64,000 nucleotides of DNA from contig JAJFPB010000008.1 of NCBI GenBank assembly GCA_020881915.1, positions 2,170,001 through 2,234,000 of the forward strand, given 5' to 3'. Made by a program: the position numbers and the translations under genes. Positions within the stretch are counted from its first letter, which is position 1, and the number at the start of each line of letters is the position of its first letter. Under the pieces are notes generated by a model that had not been told where the DNA came from, searched no databases, and was given only the letters and a program-made list of their open reading frames with translations. The stretch is from Paramyrothecium sp. XJ0827. Lineage: Eukaryota; Ascomycota; Sordariomycetes; Hypocreales; Stachybotryaceae. This document shows, in pieces, positions 57,843 to 64,000 of this stretch.

Positions 57843-60549
57843 ATGGATCCCAGGTACAACATGAGTCCCGTATTCATAAAGAGGGAACCTTCATCGCCGC
57901 CCCCGATTCGTACGATTGATGCAGTGCAGATGTCTACTGTAAGCACCTTGACCCATGGTGGTGTGGCTGAATGGATGTTTTCACTAACTTCAACTCAAGC
58001 GTACTGTCACAGAGCGGTCGAACAGAGCCTCCGATGGTACCCCTTTTGTTCCACGACAAATGACGGCGAGGAGGGATCCGGACAGTAACCCCGAGTTCAC
58101 CAACATCGACAACATTCGCCCTTTCAAACGACACCGGGCAACGGACCCCTCATCAAACGAGCAGCTTTGTCAAGATTGTGCTGCGATTCAGTGGACCGCC
58201 ATTGAACAATGGCTTGAATATGACGGACGCTTCACATGGGTCGGGATGCCGATCGCTGATGTCGGAAAGCGCTACCGGAACGTGTCTCCTGCGGCAGCTT
58301 GTCCCCTTTGCCGCCAGCTGCGGGCTCCATGGATAGAGTCTTTTGTCCAGAAACATCCCAAGGAGGCTGACCTGGGCGACCGGATACACGTGTTCCGCCA
58401 CCTTCGACACCTCCCCCAGGTCAACGATTACCCACCGTCAATGCAGCAGATGCGGAAACACCGAGCCCCGTTCCACATCGCCGTGGTGCCAATCCTCCGC
58501 GGGTGGCGTGACGAGTTGAGAGAACACTTTGCCACCAAAGGAATGGTCGTGGTCGTGCCTTCGGGACAACAGGACTCGGAGATCTTCCATCCACAGCAAG
58601 TCTCGCCCAATTTTGACCCGCAGGTGGTCCGGTCGTGGATGAACCACTGCCAGCGACACAAAACACTATGCAAATCGGAACCTCCTGGGGTGGAAGGCCT
58701 CAAGTTGATTGATTGCAACTCGGACGATTTGGTGATTAAAAACCATTCTCCAGAAGACAGATATGTTGCGCTTAGCTATGTATGGGGTAAACCAGGCCCA
58801 AACACACCACAGAGCTCAACTCCAAACCACACCGTTCAAGAACAACAGACAAGGGGGGCAGCCTGTAGACCACTATTTCCTTCGGCCTACAACGGAGAAT
58901 GGCCTGTGACACCAAGCTTGGGCGCGCCGCGGGTGCCTCATTCGACACAATTGTTGTCTGGTGCAGGCAGAGGTTCATATCCTGTGGATCCAAGGCCCCG
59001 GCTTCCCCGATCTCTTCCCTTGACCATACGAGATGCTATTCGGGTAACCAAAGCCTTGGGGTTTAGGTTCTTGTGGATAGACAAGTATTGTATCGACCAA
59101 ACCAACCAAAGAGAGGAACAAGAGCAGTCCAGCCGTATGGTAGACATCTACGCGGGCGCCCAGCTGACCATTTTTGCTCTGGGCTACGACGCAGAGTACG
59201 GGCTGCCAGGGGTGAGCTCCAAGCCGCGGCGCTGGAAGCAACAGTCCACAAGCGTGCCGCCATACCGGTTGCTATCCACAATGCCGGATCCTCATCTCTG
59301 CATCGAGCGATCCCAGTGGTCGAGCAGAGCCTGGACGTACCAAGAGGGCCTGTTCTCGACGCGCCGCCTGTTCTTCACGGACTACCACCTGTACTTCGAG
59401 TGCAACGCCATGAATGCCACCGAATCGCTCAAAAGCAACTTTGAAGTCCTGCACACGCAGAATGGACAGCGGCTGCGCGCGTTCCATCGCTCGGGACGGT
59501 TCCTCTGCGGCAACTCAAACACATACTCGCATCTGAAGGTCATGCAGAGCGAGGCGAACCACCACAAGATCGACATCCTCCGCAGGTGCCAGTCTCAGAT
59601 ACGGCAGTATACCAAGCGGGAGCTAACCTACAATGACGACGTGCTCAATGCCTTTGCGGGCATCGCGCGTTACTACGCCAAGACGACGGCCAAAATTGCG
59701 AGCTTGGCAGGGGTGCCGGTGCCTTTTCCACTCGCGAAACTGCCGGACATGACGCAGGAGGGGCTGGACCACATCAGCTACGCGCTGGCGTGGACCCATC
59801 AGTTTGGCAGTCTTGCGGGTGAAGTACGAGGTCGAGACGAAGGTCTGGCCGGCTTCACGGACAGGCGTCTTCGTTGGGATCCACGAACCAATCCCAAACC
59901 TCAAAGGAGACCCGGCTTCCCCTCATGGTCCTGGGCTGGTTGGTTTGGTGCAGTTGGCAGAAGGACTGATCTTCCACACTGTTGGACCAGCCTTCTAAGT
60001 GACGTGAAGATAGGTTTCCAAGAAGGGGACTTGCAAGACATGGAGTGGCTTCTGAGGCCAGGGCAGTACAAACAGTACATGATCCGCAAGCTGCTCACGG
60101 CTCAGGAACTGCACATGAATGCGCCCGTTCTTAGTCCGGAACGGATCAAATGGTGGGAGAAGGATCCGGAGAATCAGTCGAGGTGGATCCAGTGCAACGG
60201 CTTACATGTGAGCCTCTCAACTGGGGTGTCATCGCTGGAGAGGCTCCGTGAGGGATTGGTGAGCAGGAGATGGGTGTGCCTGATTTTAGGAACGCACGGA
60301 GAGCCGCGCAGAGATGTAATGCGCGCGATCCGGAGCGCTGACAGGAGGACCTCCAAAGCGCGGCTTCGTCGGATCGACTTGTTGGAGCGGCAGGATGCGG
60401 AAGGACTAGTGGGCCTAATTATCCGTTATAGGGGAGAAGGTCAATGGGAACGGATTGGGTTGCTCAAGGTGGAACTTGGGGAGTACGATAGGGAGAGGGC
60501 CTTGGAAGCGTGGACGTCGAGGACAAAGAGAAGGTTTGTGCTGATTTGA
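57843..60549 (+). CDS. HET-domain protein (heterokaryon incompatibility type)
   Basis: This gene encodes 881 aa in two exons, 57843-57938 and 58000-60549; the 61-nt intron (GTAAGC, CTAAC, CTCAAG) joins QMST to RTVTERSNRAS. The short exon 1 is proline-rich (EPSSPPPIR). The N-terminal 230 residues contain paired cysteines (CQDCAAIQ, CPLCRQL), possibly a zinc site. The HET domain proper has its three blocks: LKLIDCNSDDLVI with YVALSYVWG (about 287), LPLTIRDAIRVTKALGFRFLWIDKYCIDQ (about 365-393), and MVDIYAGAQLTIFAL; WSSRAWTYQEGLFSTRRLFF follows. HET domains trigger cell death on non-self fusion in some characterised cases. About 70 residues inserted between the first and second blocks (near 58790-58990) look unstructured and might hide a further intron, though the frame is open. 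Confidence 0.88.
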
Positions 60550-60747
60550 GATGAATGGGTGCTGACATCGTGTGCGTAAAAGTTTTGACCTTCGGAAGTA
60601 TAGTAATGCGATTCATGATTGACAATGGCAGTATCATTCACTGTGAAGGTCTAATTCCCAAAGCCTTAGTCGCAGTCAGATGCGGCAACCACCGCACCCC
60701 GAACATATTTTTGCAATCTCTTATGCACCAAGACACCATGGTACTCC

Positions 60748-62080
60748 TTAAGTTGTTGAAGAAAAACCATGAAATTTGGATTCTCCGTAGAAAGGGTTAC
60801 AGGAAAGGCTTCTCAGAAGGGGTTTATAACCAACAAGTATGCCATCGATACGATTCTCGTTCGCCGCAAAGCTAATCGCTAGCCTGTCATAACGCTTTTC
60901 ATCTATCATGAGCCAAGGGCCAATTATAAAAAGGCAGCCAATGATCTGTTCACAGAATTGAAGGTGTATTCCAGCGCATTCCTCTTTCTGCAATTCGTCC
61001 CGGGAGATCCAGGGAATTTGAACTTTGAGACGAAAACCTCCCCAATCCCGGCCGTTCAGTGCCTCAATAACTGCGTCTGCCTCCTCCTTGGACTCCAGGT
61101 TCACAAATGCATAGTGGTGCCTTCCAGGCTGGGACCTTGTTGACTCGTGCGGCGTGATTCGTTTGCTGACCGCAACGCTAGATATCCAGAGTGTTAGATT
61201 ATTCAGTCCATCATACACATAATCGGTGGACCACGTACACCTTGAAATTCTCAAGAATAGCTCTTAGCTCTCTGTCGTTCTCGCTCTGGTTGATCATTTT
61301 GCCAAGGCCGCCAACGTAAACCCGGCACTGGTGATCTGCCTTGACCACATCAACAAGATGCTCCTCGGCGCCAATCGGCTCCTGCGCGTTCGTTTGTACG
61401 CTGCCGCTACTACGGCCAGCCCAGTTGCCCTATCTCTCAAAGGTGGGCTTCTCGTTGTCGTTACCGCGGAAGAAACCCCTCGAGGCTCGCCCTCGATCAG
61501 GCTTGCACGACCCAGTCTTGAGTGGACGGCCTTCGATACGTACACCTGCCAGACCCTCGAGAGCGGCCTCTGCAGCCTCATGAGTCTCGAATTCAACGAA
61601 GCAGTAGCCGGGGTTACGACCAGTGACAGGATCAATGGAGAGGTGAATTTGATCAACGGCCCCAAAGCCACACGCTTCCATGGCATCAGCCAATTGCTCG
61701 GGTCGAATATGGTACAACATGTTGCCAACGTAAATGCGCCTGCCCTCTGACAGAGCATCAGAACTGTTCGAACCCTGATTAGAGGCTACGCCAAGCGCGT
61801 TGGGCTTCCGATTCTCCCATCTTGTGCCTGCCGAGGGAGCTGACCAACCGCCTCGCTGGCCGTAATTCCGATCGTGGAAGTCGCCCCTATTTGGCCGTTC
61901 CACTCTGGGATTATAACCTGTCTGCCTCGTTTCATCGTTGTCTTGATTCATTCCGCCAGGGCCACTACCAGGGGAAGCAGCATCTCTCCTACGCCAATTA
62001 CTGGAGACGTGGGAGCGGGGTGGGTTTCGCTCTTCTGGCTTGGGGCTTTGGTTCCCGTCCTAGTCGGATTGATCTGCCAT
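60748..62080 (-). pseudogene. Two-RRM RNA-binding protein gene interrupted by an in-frame TAG
   Basis: The reading frame from the ATG at 61951 (MNQDNDETRQ) encodes an RG/N-rich start, then RRM1 with RNP2 RIYVGNM, RNP1 GYCFVEF and GRPLKTGS, then meets TAG at 61430-61432. Beyond it the same frame continues with GNWAGRSSGSVQTN, RRM2 RNP2 RVYVGGLGKM, and across an intron (61238-61178, GTACGT..TCTAG) VVAVSKRITPHES and HYAFVNLESKEEADAVIEALNG, ending at 60748. Upstream the frame also stays open to an ATG at 62080, except for a TAG at 62060-62062 that could instead be a splice acceptor. An intron hiding the internal TAG would have to remove the end of RRM1 or use a poor GTGCAAG donor. I read it as one nonsense mutation in an otherwise intact gene. 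Confidence 0.7.
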
Positions 62081-62668
62081 TGGGAGCTAGACTTCTACTT
62101 CTTTCTATAATCCCGTGAGTGCTTGCTTCAAACTAAGCAAAGGTTCCCTACGTCGACCCTTTTGTGTTTGGGCCAGATGGGACATGCCAATGTCTTCAAC
62201 GAAGAATGCACAGTGGATCAGGTGATAAAATTTTCTGCTCGAATTAAAATAGTGCCAATGCAAGGGCTCGCGTTATGGTGCAGCAAACGCTGCACCCTCA
62301 AAGTCCATAGAGCAGGGCGATTTCGCTATTCTTGAGGCACGTATAAGAATCTTGAATAGTTAGTTATGAATACAGTAATTTTCGGAAATAGGGTGTATAA
62401 CTGCCGTCCTGCCACTATGCAATGGCTGATATGTCGTTTCCCCGAGTAATTTATGTCCTGTATCAAGCCACGTCTTCGGCGGTTGCTTGTATTCACAAAT
62501 TAATAGTATTCTGAGTTTGGATGGGTTCTCAGTCTGTTCATGAGCTTCGGATAGTTCATAAAAGTTCTAGAAGGTTCTTCAGACATTGACATGCTTTCTT
62601 CTGCTGCAAGATTCAACGACAGGCAATTGAGGAGCCCAGTGGCTTGATTGCTATATCAAGGTTATGGA
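62081..62668. other. Intergenic spacer
   Basis: This is 590 bp, AT-rich compared with its neighbours. I see no gene in it. Confidence 0.45.
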
Positions 62669-64000
62669 TCAGTGGACAAATCCTTCGCTCAACTCCAAAT
62701 GTTCAAAGTCATCAATAATTTCCTCATAATCCTCTGGAATCTCCGAGTGGCCAAGATTGCTCTGCCGTTCCCGACTTGGCGTGTTTGGCCAATGTTTTGT
62801 CCTAACATGTCTTGGAAACGAACCGGTGTTGTGAACATCACCATTCTGTGACCCTGCGGCTCGCATTCTCGGAAGAGCCGAAATCGTTCCCGCACGCGAT
62901 CCAGTCTGTGAATCATGTGTCTTGTACGTCGGCAGTTTCTCCCTCAGCAGGTGCAGCGTGTCAGCGTGCATGTACTCAATGACTTCCTCTATCACCTCCT
63001 CGTCACAATTGTCAGGAAACCGCCACTTGGGATAGAGATTCATATGTGGAGGCTGAACAGCAAAGTCATTTTTGCTGCACTGGAAATAAAAATGACATAA
63101 TCGACAGGGAGGCTTGCTTGTGGCGATGAACAGCGAACCCCCCCAGTAGTGAGAGCGTTGAGTTTTGCCCACACGGAGCAGGTAGTCATGTAAATGAACC
63201 TCGCTGTGAACGAAAGCCCGATGGCTTCTTTTCGCCATTTGATCGCGGATGTTCTGTTCGAACCCAAAATTTTGGAGATCACTTATATCGTCCTTGAGTT
63301 CCAAAGCGTCCATGTCAGGGAAGGCAGCCGACACGATCGTCTTGACATTGGATGATTTGGAAATAGGGATTTTTTTGGGCCTGCTTGAGGGTATGAAACT
63401 GACACAGAAGTTCACAAAAAGTCCGGGCCAATGAGTCGATGCGTCTAGTAGACTCTCAGCTGCTTGACGATATGAGTGAAGCCTGCCAAGGCAATGTCGA
63501 ACTTCACACCATGCCTCCGAAGACACAGGGTCTCTCTGACTAGCACGATTGTTGATGTAAATTGTCAGCGGCTCTCCCATGACATGAATTGCCTTGATGA
63601 GAGTTTCACAGTCTCTAAGGTCTAAACACGTCGTCAATTGTAAGCAACAGGAGATAGGGGCCTCTGCGGAGATTGTGGAAAGGAATTGATGCATGATGTC
63701 AGACTTACATTTGTTCTTCGCATTGGGCGAAGATGTCATATTCCGTGGAAAATCCGCTTTCTTCCTCAATTTGAGGAGCTCTTCGCTGTGGTTCGGGTCT
63801 GCATAAGTTGCGATAAGATTAGAACAGAAGGACATGATATTGAAAATCAGGCGTGGGTAAGAACTTGCCTATGTTGAGTTCTGGCATCAGAGACTTAGGA
63901 AGACACTGATCCAGAGAGAAAATCAATGTCGCCAGGTACGCATTAATCTTGCTTGAATTAAACGCAACAATGCGCCATAGAATCTGTTTCTTCATTGGCG
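62669..64000 (-). CDS. OTT_1508-like deaminase-fold protein (5' end beyond window)
   Basis: Three exons are readable: beyond 64000 to 63869, 63798-63709 and 63621-62669. The first intron (63868-63799) has a GC donor (GCAAGT) and a TATGCAG acceptor; the second (63708-63622) is GTAAGT..GTTTAG. Together they give LMPELNIDPNHSEELLKLRKKADFP and KNKYLRDCETLIKAI in frame. The C-terminal third carries the deaminase signature: AFVHSEVHLHDYLL (His and Glu of the HxE motif), then YWGGSLFIATSKPPCRLCHFYFQ (the SKPxCxxC zinc site). This matches the fungal-expanded OTT_1508-like group of nucleic-acid/nucleotide deaminase-fold proteins, predicted by family analyses to act in conflict systems. A disordered tail follows. 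The substrate and activity are unknown. Confidence 0.82.

Overview
This is a stretch of filamentous ascomycete genome (Pezizomycotina, most likely a Sordariomycete; no closer placement is possible from sequence alone). The evidence is short spliceosomal introns (47-128 nt, GTAAGT/GTACGT donors, CTAAC/CTGAC branch sites, AG acceptors), TATA boxes 50-150 bp upstream of several starts, and fungal-only families: Zn(II)2Cys6 regulators, HET, 2EXR, CON-6, FTA2-like kinase, rhodopsin-like membrane protein, AA9 LPMO and berberine-bridge-type oxidase. I rebuilt exon-intron structures by hand. The window reads as an accessory, degradative and environment-facing region, with several gene relics and no housekeeping block.

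Layout. 0-3.5 kb: an Old Yellow Enzyme (cut by the left edge) divergent from a Zn2Cys6 regulator. 4.7-8.7 kb: a secreted DJ-1/PfpI protein, a GMC-oxidoreductase C-terminal relic, a glycosyltransferase-like protein and a dead cytochrome P450. 9.2-10.2 kb: a secreted feruloyl esterase. 12.7-13.9 kb: a multi-pass membrane protein. 14.2-17 kb: a divergent pair, an FTA2-type kinase-like protein and a fungal protein of unknown, possibly nuclease-like, fold. 19-20.9 kb: a secreted-type protein-arginine deiminase. 22.6-23.4 kb: an AA9 LPMO. 24-28 kb: a gamma-glutamylcyclotransferase-like protein, a metallophosphoesterase and a 2EXR protein. 31.4-33.1 kb: an AAAP amino-acid transporter.

33.7-42.4 kb is the most coherent group: a sorbose/xylulose-reductase-like SDR, a Zn2Cys6 regulator, an MFS sugar transporter, a small P-loop kinase of the uridine kinase/phosphoribulokinase superfamily, and a second arabinitol-dehydrogenase-like SDR. 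Together they look like a compact uptake, interconversion and phosphorylation cluster for a polyol or rare sugar with its own regulator. I do not recognise the cluster as a described one.

43-56.5 kb: a rhodopsin-domain membrane protein, a secreted FAD-linked BBE-like oxidase, a small CON-6 protein, and then a possible second functional group: an MFS transporter divergent from a CSPTR-type sulfatase, followed convergently by another Zn2Cys6 regulator. 57.8-64 kb: a HET-domain protein, a two-RRM RNA-binding gene carrying an in-frame TAG, and (cut by the right edge) an OTT_1508-like deaminase. Long gene-free spacers (10.2-12.7, 17-19, 21-22.6, 28-31.4 and 44.4-46.3 kb) hold no supported gene; one of them carries a doubtful transporter remnant.
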